A stretch of 64,000 nucleotides of DNA from Nothopassalora personata (taxonomy: Eukaryota > Ascomycota > Dothideomycetes > Mycosphaerellales > Mycosphaerellaceae). The notes below the pieces were generated by a model. The model was not told the origin of the DNA, made no database searches, and saw only the letters and a program-made list of their open reading frames with translations. Within the stretch, counting starts at the first letter, position 1, and each line of letters starts with the position of its first letter. The stretch is from NCBI GenBank assembly GCA_033816765.1, contig CM066292.1, positions 5,456,001 to 5,520,000 on the forward strand. Reading direction: 5' to 3'. A program made the translations under genes and the position numbers. Below, one piece after another: positions 48,708 to 59,767 of the stretch.

Positions 48708-49477
48708 CTACAATCGAGGCCTCCCTGTTGTGCTCGGCTCTGCCACCGCTGGATTCTTAACATGCACCCGCGAAAACCATGGGTACACAGATGGCGCATC
48801 ATCCTGCATCGTGCCAGTGAACTGGGCCCTTCTCTTCTGTAAGAAGGCATCAACAGCTTCGTTGTTATCCCTAGCATGAAGTCAGCCTCTGTTCAGTGCT
48901 TTGGCTTCGTGATTGGCAGTACTCACGCTTTGCCCCTCATCGAACCCATGACTCTGCTCTCCAGCAAATGTGCCTCCTCCGCACTGTTGACTCCTCGGAA
49001 GATCATCTCACGGTTCATGAACGTGCTGACAGTGCTCGTATCGGCAGCAAGCTCCTCGGCCTCTTTCAACGCCGCAGGTAGCACATCCTCTTGCTTGTCG
49101 CAAAGCTCGTAAAACAGACCATCCAGTCGTCGATCGCTAGCAAGATGGACTTTGCCCGGAATGACAAGCTGCTGGGCGCGTGCGGCACCGATCAATCGAG
49201 GCAGGAAGAACGAAGAGCAGCCTTCCATGACAACACCACGCTGGCTGAAGACGAAACCGATCTTGGCGTTTGACCAGGCAATTCGGAAGAAGTGCTCAAG
49301 CTCATCTGTCATGACATCCGTGAATGCATTGTTGGCTTGCGGTCTGTGCAATGTCAGAACCAGGACAGGTGTTGGCGCTCGTGCAGATGCTGGGTGATGT
49401 GATATCTTAATCTCCTTGTAGCGGACTTCCGCGTAGTTGCTGGGCAACTTTGTTGGAACCACTTGACCGTTCGACAT
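48708..49477 (-). CDS. Enoyl-CoA hydratase/isomerase-like protein with internal deletion
   Basis: Exons 48,927-49,477 and 48,708-48,870 join over a 56-nt intron (GTGAGT donor, CTGAC branch, CTAG acceptor), giving 237 residues. The N terminus (LVLTLHRPQANNAFTDVMTDELEHFFR) and the C-terminal half (SNAKIGFVFSQRGVVMEGCSSFFLPRLIGAARAQQLV, then AADTSTVSTFMNREMIF) are typical crotonase-fold sequence. The middle, about 90 residues in fungal relatives and including the FCAGADL-type oxyanion-hole loop and the GxAVGVG segment, is absent. EHFFR joins IAWSNAKIGF in frame with no room for an intron. The protein should not be able to polarise an acyl-CoA thioester. The rest is clean, so this is either a recent in-frame deletion (pseudogene) or a repurposed protein. 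Confidence 0.8.
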
Positions 49478-50729
49478 GTTTGGGCCTGTATCAACAAGTC
49501 ATTGTCTAACAAAACTGCGATCTAACTGCTGTCTTAGCAGACTACCGGCTGGAACAGGGACATATACAATGCTGCGCTTAGGATTTCGGTGTGCCGAAGC
49601 ATGAGCCGAGGCAGTGAACAGCTCATTGCGGACTGCTTCTAGAGAATCCCATCAACGGCAGATGCACCGAGGAACGAAGATTAGTGACAGCGTCAACGAT
49701 ATCATTGCTGTGCTTCAGTTCATCGATCCTGTGCAAGAGCTTGAGAGCTGGGGTACTGTGGAAGCCCGGTGATGGCCATGCGTACTGACTGTACTGCTGG
49801 CGAAAAGCTAATTGCATGTGGTGGTCTTGCACAAGCTTTGCGATGACCACGGTTGCACGGAGTCGCTGTTGCTATGAGCCATCCGACTGAAAAGACCTAC
49901 CACATACCGTGAGCTCTTCGTGTGCCGATCTTGCGTCTGCTGGGCATATCGAAGCAGCCGAACGCAGTGGCGCCATCTTTCATGCATGACTCGGCAACGG
50001 AACAAGGGGTGTCGCTGAGACACTGCAGCAGAATCGTCGTGTCTGACCGAGACGACGGTAGTCACGTTCAAATTCTCTGTATCAGGTACAGTACATTGAG
50101 ACGCGTCACGTGGTTTCGACCGGGCTCGGCATCTGCGATGAGTGATTTATCCTTCTCCTGATCGGCTTCGTGCCGGTTGACAGCCGGAGTTTCTTCGAGC
50201 GTCACGACCGTTATTAGGATACAGTACCACGTCTCGGATTCGCGTGGCCGTTGAGACGATATGACGGTGTTATTGTTCCGCCATGTAAACACTGGACGAA
50301 ATGGTCATGTGTGTGTTGACGCCGAGCACGGAATTGTGAAGGGATTCGTTCCTTCTTCGCGTTCTAAACTGCACACTGCGACTGCGTCTAGTGCAGGAGG
50401 AACCCTGGACGTGTCTTAGGGCAAGGATCGCGTCTCGTGGAGATTTGACCGTTCTGATATCCCTCGATCATTGATGACAACCATTCGCAGCACACGGCCC
50501 GCGACACCGACTGTCCTTCGCAACGTACCGTATACACACTTGCTACTCAACAGCATTCGAACAGCTTGGATAGACACGACACTCCCCATCAACGACTCAG
50601 CAACCCTTCACGCCTGCATCCCCTAGGTAGGAGGTACATCACGAGTGTTTCAGGGGACGACCAGCACGAGAGCTGCTCGTGCGACAGCAACAAGACAGCT
50701 GGTGCGCCACGCGACGTTGCGGCCTGAAA
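49478..50729. other. Divergent intergenic region, no gene seen
   Basis: This is 1.25 kb between divergently read genes with normal composition. Short open frames on both strands lack start context, introns or recognisable motifs. It probably holds both promoters and 5' leaders. Confidence 0.5.
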
Positions 50730-52379
50730 ATGGCTGACGAGACACCACCGAGCCCACCGGAGAGCAGTGTCGCAAGTCCTGAGGAAAGAGCAGACTCACC
50801 GTCACCGAGCGTCGACGCCTCGCTAGCTCTTGATGCTGTCCCATCGCTGGACTGCTCGCGCTCAGTGTCCACACCATCCAGCACTGCCGGATCTACCATC
50901 TCCGGCCGGTCACGGAATTCGAGGCTGAGTGATGGAGGAGCAACAGTGGTCAGGAGGAGAGGCTATGTACGGCCGCAAGGGACGTCATTCGCCGACTCTG
51001 CGCGCCACAGGGACAGCGTGATGAGTTTGGGGAGCATTGCCCATATGCAATACTACTTCGCAAGGACAGGATTGCTGGATGGTAAGGGAGCACAACTCGC
51101 GAAAGAGGAACGCAAAAAGAATGCTTCTTACGACGACAAGGAGAACAAGGCACCGTTCATGTTCCGCGGAAGCACGATCGATGACTACAACATCGGGAGG
51201 CTCTCACTTGCAGACAGTAGTGCTGCGTATGCAAAGTCCGACCCAGGAGCCGACGATCTCGTCGAAAGCCCGACCGATATACATCCTAAAGCTGCCATCT
51301 GGGCGGACTGGAGCGATCCTATTATGCTACCACCTACTGTCAGCACGTACAAAGTGAAGCCAGAGTATGTCGAGCCTCTCCCTGACATGCCAGTCCTTCG
51401 AAGGGAGCTCAAAGAAGCACTTCAGGATGCTCTCAAAGTGCTTGAGGAGACCCAAAAACGCGAGGATGCTGAACGACAGAATGTTGCAGAAGACAGTGGC
51501 TTCTATGAGATCCAGGGCCTGCACTTGCTGGACATCATCACCCTTGCAATCCGTGCCGCGAAGAACTACTACACCGCCCATACAAACCCTCAACATTTGT
51601 ATGCCATCAAGTCGGAGAAGGAGATCCGAGCCGAATTGTACCAGGTACTTGACGTTTTGAAGCGCATGGCAAGTCGCAACTTTCGAGGTGGTATCCGACT
51701 TGAAGAGCTCGTATCCATAATCACCTGGATCGAAAGCATCGATAAGCTATGGAAGAAGGAAGAGGCGCTGGAGGAAGCTGAGGCGGCGGAAAGAGCATCG
51801 TGGGTGTGGAGAGAAGGCGACTGGAGCGGTCGGGAGCGAGAACGGGAATGGCTGTTCATGAAGTCTTTCGATCAAGACGAGCCACCACTACCCCAATGGC
51901 CAGAATCGAGCGCTGAGCAGCAGCTACCGAATGACTTCCTCACGACACTGCAAGATGGTCAGCGCCTCGTCAAACTCCACAACACGCTCGTCGCCAGGAG
52001 CAAACGCAAATTCCACGAGATCAAGAGCTGGCACGACGACGTTGCGAAACCGTACCGCATGGCCGAGAACCTGCTATACTGGAGCAAAGCCGCCGAGCTA
52101 AGATGGGAAACCGTCCTGACTGTGCCCGCCCTTGACATCGTGCACGGCAAAGACGAAGCAACGTGGAAGAAATTCGACGAGGCCATCTTCAAATGGTGTC
52201 AAGCTGTCAGAACAGAGTTGACGCAGGAATGGGACGAAGAAGCTCGAAATCAGGAACGCAAGCGGGCTCCGGAGCTGAAGATTGAGGGTGCCGTGGATGT
52301 CCCCTCTTCTTGTGGAGCGCAGCCGGCAGAGCAAGTTGAGAGTGGCGTCGAGGGCTTGAATATGGCAGCTGCAGCGTAG
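50730..52379 (+). CDS. Conserved fungal protein of unknown function
   Basis: A single exon gives 549 residues from ATG at 50,730 (MADETPPSPPESS). The frame is open 17 codons further upstream, but without an ATG. The first 100 residues are Ser/Pro-rich and disordered-looking. LGSIAHMQYYFARTGLLDGKG (about residues 100-120) looks like a conserved core motif. The middle (about 215-385) is strongly helical and charged, with ALQDALKVLEETQKREDAERQ and a GGIRLEELVSIITWIESI segment. The C-terminal part (about 400-510, DGQRLVKLHNTLVARSKRKFHEIKSWHDDVAKPY) is rich in Trp and charged residues. I believe related hypothetical proteins exist in other ascomycetes but cannot name a family. No signal peptide or membrane helix is visible. 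Composition is that of a normal host gene. Confidence 0.8.
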   Translation: MADETPPSPPESSVASPEERADSPSPSVDASLALDAVPSLDCSRSVSTPSSTAGSTISGRSRNSRLSDGGATVVRRRGYVRPQGTSFADSARHRDSVMSLGSIAHMQYYFARTGLLDGKGAQLAKEERKKNASYDDKENKAPFMFRGSTIDDYNIGRLSLADSSAAYAKSDPGADDLVESPTDIHPKAAIWADWSDPIMLPPTVSTYKVKPEYVEPLPDMPVLRRELKEALQDALKVLEETQKREDAERQNVAEDSGFYEIQGLHLLDIITLAIRAAKNYYTAHTNPQHLYAIKSEKEIRAELYQVLDVLKRMASRNFRGGIRLEELVSIITWIESIDKLWKKEEALEEAEAAERASWVWREGDWSGREREREWLFMKSFDQDEPPLPQWPESSAEQQLPNDFLTTLQDGQRLVKLHNTLVARSKRKFHEIKSWHDDVAKPYRMAENLLYWSKAAELRWETVLTVPALDIVHGKDEATWKKFDEAIFKWCQAVRTELTQEWDEEARNQERKRAPELKIEGAVDVPSSCGAQPAEQVESGVEGLNMAAAA

Positions 52380-52920
52380 TACGCTGCAAGGCGTCGAAAG
52401 AAGCGTCAAGCCTGGCACGCTTGAGTGTGCATGATGAAAGTGGAAGGACTTTTTCTACCCATTTTGGAAAGAGAACGATACCCCCTGGAGACGTCGTTTA
52501 TACACAGATCTCTGTTTCTTGTATGAGGCTGTCAGATTGATGATGAAGTCGTAGCTTTTTCAATAGATACTGTGTCACCAAGATGGGTGACTTTGTACCT
52601 TACGATCGATGAAACACATTTCATCAAAACTTTTTCCTTTCGTGCTACCGTATATCGTGTGGAGCCATACAGTAGTACCTGAGCAGGATTCGGATGCTTG
52701 AGGATGGGTGTCTCCACTAGATGATACCCATCGCATCGATCTAGCCGGACTGTTAGATCGCCCGGAACCCGTATCCGATCATCTATATATATACATAATA
52801 CGTCCAGGATTCGACGACCAGAGCGCCTGTCACCAACGTCATGCTCGCGTGGAATACAGTGCAGGCTCCAGCAAGAATGATGACAACCCCTGCTAGTCTT
52901 GAATTCTTTAGCTAGCTATA
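52380..52920. other. 3' flank, nothing recognised
   Basis: Unmutated sequence between the unknown gene and the RIPped mariner element. It presumably includes the 3' UTR. No further feature is supported. Confidence 0.45.
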
Positions 52921-53406
52921 TACAGTATAGCTACCTCTCTGTTTATTATTATAAAGCGTTCTTTGAACGCGTTATAATCCCTCTATTCTGTTCTTTATAG
53001 CTAATATAAGGAGGGTGTTTACACCCTTTAAGAAGAGTACTATATAGGGCCTTTATAAACACGCACACTAGCTACTTTAGCAGATTGTAGACGTCCTTAA
53101 AGCGACAAAGGGGGCTATCTTAAGAGTAATCTAACGATATAAGAGAGAGCTACGAATACTACTACGTTAAGGATAGCCTCCTATTATAAGTTCTTAAAAG
53201 CGACGTTACCTAGTTAATAGAGTAACGGCTAATGCCTATTATAGGCGGCTTAGGCTTAACTAGATAGTCTATATTAGAGGACTAGCCTACGATCTTTAGA
53301 CAATATAAGCGGCCTTCGCCCGTAAAGGCTATCGTTGCTTTGTTATAAGAAAGAAGCTATTTCTTACTAAGAAATATAAGGAGGACTACCTACGATAGGC
53401 CTAAGA

Positions 53407-53407
<1 letters not shown>

Positions 53408-53456
<49 letters not shown>
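53408..53456. repeat. (TA)n microsatellite, 49 bp
   Basis: Uninterrupted TA dinucleotides inside the mariner copy. TpA is the end product of CpA-type RIP, so RIPped sequence is a natural seed for such tracts. Confidence 0.97.
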
Positions 53457-53459
<3 letters not shown>

Positions 53460-53529
53460 TCTAATAGATAATAGCAACGGGTATTATAGACTAATAAGGC
53501 CTTAATTTGATATAGCTACTTTAGATAAG

Positions 53530-53848
53530 TGTTAGGAACCGCTGTACGTTATCCCAACTGGGCTTGGATCTTTGCAGTGATGTCTCTGACTCGTTGAGAA
53601 GGTAGTGGTCCCAAACAGTATATGGTGTATACTTGAAATGAGTTGAGCACGAGGCTCCTATCTACTTGCAAAAGAGCGTCGTCTATATAGTGCCGTGTCT
53701 TGGCGTGATCTTTCCTGCTCTCTCTGCTCTCTCTGCTCTCTCGAGAGAGCACCCGAGAGCACTGAGAGCACTCTGCATATCGGGTGCATCCGCTGGTCTG
53801 CTGGCATCGATTGGTTGGCTACGGGCTTCCCCAGACCGATCCGTAACA
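53530..53848 (-). repeat. Intact solo LTR (319 bp) nested in the mariner element
   Basis: The insert is TGTTAGGAACCGC...GATCCGTAACA with exact target duplication ATAAG (53,525-53,529 and 53,849-53,853). It is rich in CA and TG, so not RIPped. Its first 178 bp matches the RIPped LTR at 38,847-39,165 in inverted orientation, which by analogy with the other LTRs is the R-U5 part and sets the strand. The U3 part has GCTCTCTCT units and a palindrome (GCTCTCTCGAGAGAGC) near 53,733-53,748. Confidence 0.93.
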
Positions 53849-54906
53849 ATAAGTCTATATTACTAGAATAAAGAATAAGGCCTTTTATAACGATTATCTT
53901 ATTACTTACTTTTAAAAGTACTTAGCCTATATAATTTAGAGCTCTATATTAGTAGATAGGCTAAAGGAGTGCTTTATCTTTAACGCTAGATCTATTAAGG
54001 GCGCGATATATCGTAAAAAGGTAGTTCTATTAATATAGCGAGCTAGCTAAAGGTAGTAGGCCGAGTTAGTCTTTTAATAGACTACTCTAGTTATATAAGA
54101 TAACGCTTTAATCTATAAGGCTAAGGCTACCCTAGCCTTATTTAGGAACTAGTAGATTAAGCTACTTTAGTAGCTAGCTAATTTACTAGATTTAAATCTA
54201 ATTAAAAATGTATAGAGCCTACTTAAGTATAGGATTAGGCCCCATTTTCCTACTATAAGGGAGGAGGTAATAAAGGCTATATAGACTAAGTAGGCAAAGC
54301 TATTAACATCTAATATATTAAGAGTATATTAGAGTATAAGACAGCGGTATTAGGCTGTAATTAAGGCCCATAGAGGCTCTATAAGGTGGTGATCTATTGT
54401 ACTGTATATATCCATATATAGCTAGCTGAAGGATTCAAGACTAGCAGGGGTTGTCATCATTCTTGCTGGAGCCTGTACCATGAGTACTGACCGGCAGTTT
54501 TGAAACATGGTCCTGCAGGGCTGGGCCGCGCTTGCCGTTCCCGAATGCTGTGGTGTCGACTGGGCTGCGCTGCAGTGCAACGCATAACAAACACGCCTGA
54601 TTCTGTTCAAAGTGCGTGTGGTGACGTGGGACGTGTTCATCTTGTGTTGGCGTACCTCGACTATTGAGTGCTGCTCCTCCCGGCTGAATGAGCTCCCGGC
54701 TGCAATTGATTGATTGAAACAGAAACAGTGGGACGACGAGAGTGGTGATGGAGGTGAGGCGATCGCTTTTCCTTGTGCTGTCCTTTTGATGCCGTGGATG
54801 GAGCCGCAGCTTGTGAAAGGGAGAGGGTTCAACACGTTCAAGGCAACCGCGTTTGGACAGTCAACAAACAAGCGCAGCATCACGTGAGAGCGCGGGGAGG
54901 GTTCGG

Positions 54907-54937
54907 TATGTGTGTGTTTGTGTGTGCGTGTGTGTAT
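54907..54937. repeat. Imperfect (TG)n tract just upstream of KAR9-like gene
   Basis: A short, interrupted run of TG dinucleotides ending 12 bp before the chosen start codon. Reading it in frame would give a Val-Cys run, an argument against a start upstream of it. Confidence 0.8.
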
Positions 54938-54948
54938 TGACTCGAGAT

Positions 54949-57900
54949 ATGGCAGCCCAAGTGCAGGATTGCCTGACCAACACCAACCCTCCAAGCACAT
55001 GCCACCCGATACACGTTCTTGCATCGACGGACGCGCCCGATCACCACCAACATCTCCATCACCAGGCACAGGCAAAGCCTCATTCCTCGACACGAGATAC
55101 GACGACGAGCGCACGACCACGGCCGAGCAAGCGACTTTCTCCGGGACTCGAACGGCGATTGAGACAACTGAATGAGCAGAATCTGTGGCGAGAGGCTGAA
55201 GCGCGCCGGAAACACAGCATCAGCCGCATCCCCGAGGAACACCTCCGGGCACTCGAGCGTCTACTGCGCGACCGGGAGCAAGTGATCGAGGTCCAGCGGC
55301 GGGGCAAAGCCTGGACATCTGGCCCCGTGCTGCCAGTCATCGTCCGCAAGAAGGCGCAAAGCATGCCCGCTGGTGTGCGACTGAGCGGCGGCCCAGTTCT
55401 CACCGACCATGAAGCATCCCTGCTCGAGTCCGACGTCTCCTCCATTATAGACATCAGTGATCGCTTCGAAGTGTCGGACACGGAGGACGAGTTGAGGGAC
55501 ACGCACAAGTACCGCATGCCGGACTGTGGGAAGACTAGGCTGCATTTGAGGACGAAAGAACCCTTGAGTCCCACTGCGAGACACGTGCCGACGAGTCCTG
55601 GCCAGCGGGAGAAGAGGGATAGCACACCGACGACGCCGAAGAGTACGCATGTGACCACGAATGGGCGTTCGCCAGCCGCTAATATGGAGTCGCCGGGGAC
55701 CCGTTCGCATGAGAGGAATTCGAGCCGGGAGACCCTCAGCGATGGAGACTTCCGGCCGAGTCTGTCGCGGGCGGGCTCCATCTATACACTGGGAAGGGCG
55801 AGCTTTACAGGACAACTGGCTCAGCTGACGTCGATGCGATTACCGGATGCTAGCTCACTTGCCAAGAGGATATCTTCCATGTCCTCGGCGGCAGAAGCGG
55901 CAAAAGCTCTATCAGATGCTTCCGAGCAGATTCGATTGTGGATCAGTAAGGCGTCAGATGTGCTGGACGGCCTGAATGCCGACGATGATGTCGAATGGGC
56001 GGCCGCAGGTTCTAGGGAAGGCATTGAGGATGTGAACAACACGATAACCAAGTTCCAGAAATTGATCGAGGTTTACATTGTGTCCATCGAGGAGCTGCAG
56101 ATGCGGAAGGATATCGCCTCTTTATCTGCCGATGACATCAAGGGCAGTGTAGGGCAGATGGAGTCCATACTGGGAAGCTGGATGAAGATCAAAGACACGT
56201 TGAAGAACATCAAAGATCAGGTCGTCATCGCTATGGAGTGGGAAGAGTTGTGGAATAAGGTTCTTGGTGAGGTGGCGCAAGAGATGGAAGGTCTGAATCA
56301 GATGGTGTTTGAGATGGAGGAGATGAGGCACCAAGGGCACGATAGTGTACTCAGCTCACGCGATAGTATCGACATCAGCGAATTAGAGACCATCCTGGAA
56401 GATCAACCCGGACGAGGGAAGCGGGCCACGAGCAATCGCCACAGTCTACCTCAGCTGAATCCCAACTCTCCGGCGATTGCAACGCCACCCACTCTCAACG
56501 GCGGCAAGGAGAATGCGAGCTTACTGGCACTGTTCGCGCGAATGCAGTCACTACGAGCGGCGCTTGACTTCTTGCCGATGCGATTGTCTGCTTGGGAGGA
56601 GCGCGGAAACATGCATTTCCCCAGTGCTACGGTCGACCTTGAAGAACGATTGAAGCAGTTGGAGGAGCAGTGGAAGAAGCTCGAGGCAGATGCGGAATCA
56701 TTACGGCGAGAGCTCGGCGAAGACAGATGGATCATGGTCTTCCGGAACGCTGGACGTCAAGCTATGAAGATGTGTGAATCCATCACCCGAAGCTTTGAAA
56801 AGCTGAAAGCGGCCGTGGAGTCGAACGAGCGGCTGTCAGACCCCTCGGCTGTGAATGAGCGGATATTGAACTATGAACAAAAGAAGCGGCATTATGGTCC
56901 AGCCATTCAGCGAGTGTTGGCTATCATCGACCGAGGAGTACTGGACCGTCTGACAGTCAATGGCGAGATTTTGCGATTGCAAAGCGACATGAAGCGAAGA
57001 TGGACAGCACTACAAAGTGAGATGGCAGACATGGATCTGGTCGTGGAGGAGATGAGGACGGAAAGTGATGCGAAGGAGAAGCAGGATAAGCACCTACGTG
57101 ACTCCGTGTCGACCGTCATCTCCAGCAGACGATCCATTGCGAGCAGCGTGACGGACACGCCAGGTAGCTCACCTGCAAGCAGTGTTGTAGGAGGAAGCAG
57201 AAAAGGCAGCTTCGGCTCCAGGACACCAACGCCACTGGGCAACATCAAGACGAGAGAGAGCTCAAACCCCAGGATCAGGCTATGTTCAGGCGGTTCAATG
57301 CCTCGACGAAGTCTGCTTCCTCGCCTATCCTTTGCGGATTTGAACTCACCATGCCCCAAAGCATCACCCTCCTCGATACCAACACGGGCAATGACGCCAG
57401 TACCCAAAGCGCCCGCCTGGCCGGCCAGACCCGAAGCGCCGCAAGGCTCCAGCAAAGGACGCTGGCACAGACTTGCGAAGAACGAAGACAAAGGGTTCCG
57501 TCCTCTCTCAGCATACGAGCCTTCACCTTACGCAAAGGCGCCCGTGACGCCCAAGACGAACTACCTCCGAGCAGGCTCGAAGACATACGCGACCCCTCAC
57601 ACGGCCGATAGACGCATCGTCAGCGCTCCTACGCCTGACGCTCCATCCTCAATACCTCGACCAACCACCGTCATGGGCACAGCCACATCCTCGCGGAAAT
57701 CTTCACTCCCTGTTCCATCCACTACTCCTTCGAAATCTGCTGCGCATCGGGCTCTGACCTCCAAGAAATCTGCTCCTACACTCCGACCTGGCTCACGATT
57801 GGCGAGTAGTGTTGGGAGAGGTAGCCTGCTCCCTCCTGTTCCTGCGGTCCCTACCGGTGCGATCGATGGGAATGAGGCGGATAATGAGAGTTCTTCGCAT

Positions 57901-58035
57901 CATAAGGTCAGGCCGCCGAGTACGCTGGCGAGCGGACGGAGGAGTACTTTGATGCCGAGTCGCGCGAGGAGTCGGCTGAGTGAGAGTCCGGGCAATCAGG
58001 TGTTGGAGGGGAAGCCGAAGTGGAGGGGAGCTTAA
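54949..58035 (+). CDS. KAR9: KAR9-type microtubule plus-end linker protein
   Basis: A single exon gives 1,028 residues from ATG at 54,949 (MAAQVQDCL). Upstream there is no in-frame ATG. Yeast Kar9 links microtubule plus ends, through Bim1/EB1, to type V myosin and so orients nuclei and spindles. The N-terminal 250 residues are basic and Ser/Pro-rich. A long helical region follows (about residues 285-710) with Kar9-domain features: LRLWISKASDVLDGL-like helix, DVNNTITKFQKLIEVYIVSIEELQ, EWEELWNKVLGEVAQEMEGLNQMVFEMEEMR. The C-terminal 300 residues are basic and Ser/Thr/Pro-rich and hold two SSIP sites (808-811 and 900-903) in basic context, matching the SxIP motif that binds EB1-family proteins. 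The symbol is by family resemblance, since fungal Kar9 homologues diverge greatly. Confidence 0.82.
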   Translation: MAAQVQDCLTNTNPPSTCHPIHVLASTDAPDHHQHLHHQAQAKPHSSTRDTTTSARPRPSKRLSPGLERRLRQLNEQNLWREAEARRKHSISRIPEEHLRALERLLRDREQVIEVQRRGKAWTSGPVLPVIVRKKAQSMPAGVRLSGGPVLTDHEASLLESDVSSIIDISDRFEVSDTEDELRDTHKYRMPDCGKTRLHLRTKEPLSPTARHVPTSPGQREKRDSTPTTPKSTHVTTNGRSPAANMESPGTRSHERNSSRETLSDGDFRPSLSRAGSIYTLGRASFTGQLAQLTSMRLPDASSLAKRISSMSSAAEAAKALSDASEQIRLWISKASDVLDGLNADDDVEWAAAGSREGIEDVNNTITKFQKLIEVYIVSIEELQMRKDIASLSADDIKGSVGQMESILGSWMKIKDTLKNIKDQVVIAMEWEELWNKVLGEVAQEMEGLNQMVFEMEEMRHQGHDSVLSSRDSIDISELETILEDQPGRGKRATSNRHSLPQLNPNSPAIATPPTLNGGKENASLLALFARMQSLRAALDFLPMRLSAWEERGNMHFPSATVDLEERLKQLEEQWKKLEADAESLRRELGEDRWIMVFRNAGRQAMKMCESITRSFEKLKAAVESNERLSDPSAVNERILNYEQKKRHYGPAIQRVLAIIDRGVLDRLTVNGEILRLQSDMKRRWTALQSEMADMDLVVEEMRTESDAKEKQDKHLRDSVSTVISSRRSIASSVTDTPGSSPASSVVGGSRKGSFGSRTPTPLGNIKTRESSNPRIRLCSGGSMPRRSLLPRLSFADLNSPCPKASPSSIPTRAMTPVPKAPAWPARPEAPQGSSKGRWHRLAKNEDKGFRPLSAYEPSPYAKAPVTPKTNYLRAGSKTYATPHTADRRIVSAPTPDAPSSIPRPTTVMGTATSSRKSSLPVPSTTPSKSAAHRALTSKKSAPTLRPGSRLASSVGRGSLLPPVPAVPTGAIDGNEADNESSSHHKVRPPSTLASGRRSTLMPSRARSRLSESPGNQVLEGKPKWRGA

Positions 58036-59767
58036 GCTTGATCGGGAAACATGTCAGAAAAACTTGTCATTTGGGGAGTTTTGATTGATGGAGGCGTCTT
58101 GTTGTTGTTGTTGAACAGTAGAGAAGGCGTCAGGGATTAGCGACGGTGTTGGCGGTGGGGTGGCGGTGGCAATGGAGCTTGTGGTGTTGCGGATGGGGGG
58201 AATGATGAGCCAGCGGATGCAAGCGAGAAATGGGTGAGGGGGAACCGGGACCAGCAACGCACACACACAATCTTGGAGGAGGTATGAGACGCGCGCGACT
58301 TTGCCAATCGATCATAAACGTTTCATTTCTCGAGATGGCGCGGACCACGTTGATCCCCGCGGCCCCATTCCCGGCCCTCACATGTCAGAATCCACACCTG
58401 CTTGGATCCAATCATCTACAATAGTGAGGCTATATATCATACCATCCATAAACTCATTGCCATTTTCCTTTTTGTTCCCTAAACACAGCCCTCATCAGTC
58501 AGTCTAGTGCGGTACCGCGCACAATTATTGTGTATTGTTCTCTTGAACAGGCCGGCCCCCGCGCCCCCTCCCCCCCCCCCCCCCCGCGCCCCAGCAACAC
58601 ACCCCTATCTTACGGCATCTTGCCCGTTGGAGAGTAATTTGATGCATGGCATGGCGTTGATGATCTTTACTGACATCTCAGCGCTGTACTTGCGGGAGCT
58701 GGGGGGTTTTTTTGGGTTTGGATTTTTTGTCCCTTTGGGATCTTTCTTTCTTTTACTTGTTCTTTGCTGCTTGCAGCGAGAGACGAGAGACCAGTTGGGA
58801 TGGTCGACTACACGACGTGTGGGACGTCTCATGTATAGACTAGGCTGTTGTTTGTTGAAAGTGTGGGACCTTTTTCTTTTTCTTTTGGCGGAGAGGGGAA
58901 GCATGGGAATCGCGATATGGACCAAGAGGACCCTGATCAGTGTTTCGTGTTTCGAAAAGGCGCGACCTTGAGGTGTAGGATGTGTAATGCGAATTTTCTG
59001 CTGCCAGCCAGCCTAGAAAAGGCATCAGTTTGTGGTTGGGTTTAGTGGTGAATATGGGCATGCATGCACGTGTGTCAGTTTGTCATAGTCGATGATCATC
59101 ATCACCCACCCATGGAAGGAAGCATCGGTGCTTCAGTGTAGTGATCAATGTTGATACCCGCTGTACTGGCGAGGAGTGTTCGTTTTGGTTGGGGGGGAAT
59201 TTTGCTCACATGGATGCCGTTATTGAGAAGCATTGCGGCAAGGTCTTGGATAGTGTGCGGTGGAGTGTCAAGTTTGGTATCATCGGTGCCGTCAGATAGT
59301 ATCATTTGGTCTAATTCTTGAGCTTGGTGAAGCTGTATATCAGCAACCGTTTGCGCGCGCTCGCAGACAAGTCTTGCTGGTTTAGCGGTGCAGTGTACTG
59401 ACTGCATCGTGGTGTATCTGGTGAGGTCGAGCCACTCAATTCCACTCCAGTGCAAGGTATTTTGTCCTGCAGAGGTCTGCGGTGCTTGGGTCGAGCACCG
59501 CTATGCCGGCGAGGGATCTTTGTCTAGCCAGTTTCTCGCTTTACGCTGGGGACGACGATGGTTTACGTGGCTTGTCGTATCACATTGACGATGGCGTCTG
59601 TGAGTCTAGCAGGACCATATCGTGGAAGACGCTTGAATTCTTGCAACATATCCAGGGTCTTTATGCTTTGGTCTTGTGTGTGTGTTGATAGTCCGTCAAT
59701 GTCTGATCTCTTTCTCCATGCATCAATACGATGCTCAATGTCCTTTCATGCAACACGATTGCGATGA
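58036..59767. other. Intergenic, no gene seen; poly-C tract near 58,567
   Basis: Unmutated sequence without a convincing coding frame. Low-complexity tracts include about 16 consecutive C at 58,567-58,584 and T/G-rich runs at 58,700-58,900. The frames that exist run through these tracts. Confidence 0.5.

Larger units (their letters stand above)
52921..54407 (+). mobile_element. RIPped Tc1/mariner element
   Basis: The ends TACAGTATAG... and ...TTGTACTGTA are inverted and flanked by TA, as expected for this superfamily, although the terminal repeats are degraded. Plus-strand frames read through RIP stops as a DDE transposase: an N-terminal helix-turn-helix region from about 53,060, DNALIYKAK (DNAPxHKA-type) at about 54,099-54,125, and DLNLIKNV (DLNPIENVW-type) at 54,189-54,212, with the following W as a stop. 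It is inactive. A (TA)n microsatellite and an intact solo LTR lie inside. Confidence 0.82.

Noticed and set aside
53715..53778. CRISPR-like or microsatellite array of CTCTCTG units
   Set aside because: The units are short, contiguous and palindromic, without spacers, and are part of the solo LTR U3.
58507..58971. 154-codon plus-strand frame with a Pro-rich run
   Set aside because: It translates the poly-C tract and T/G-rich low-complexity DNA, without an ascomycete-like codon pattern.
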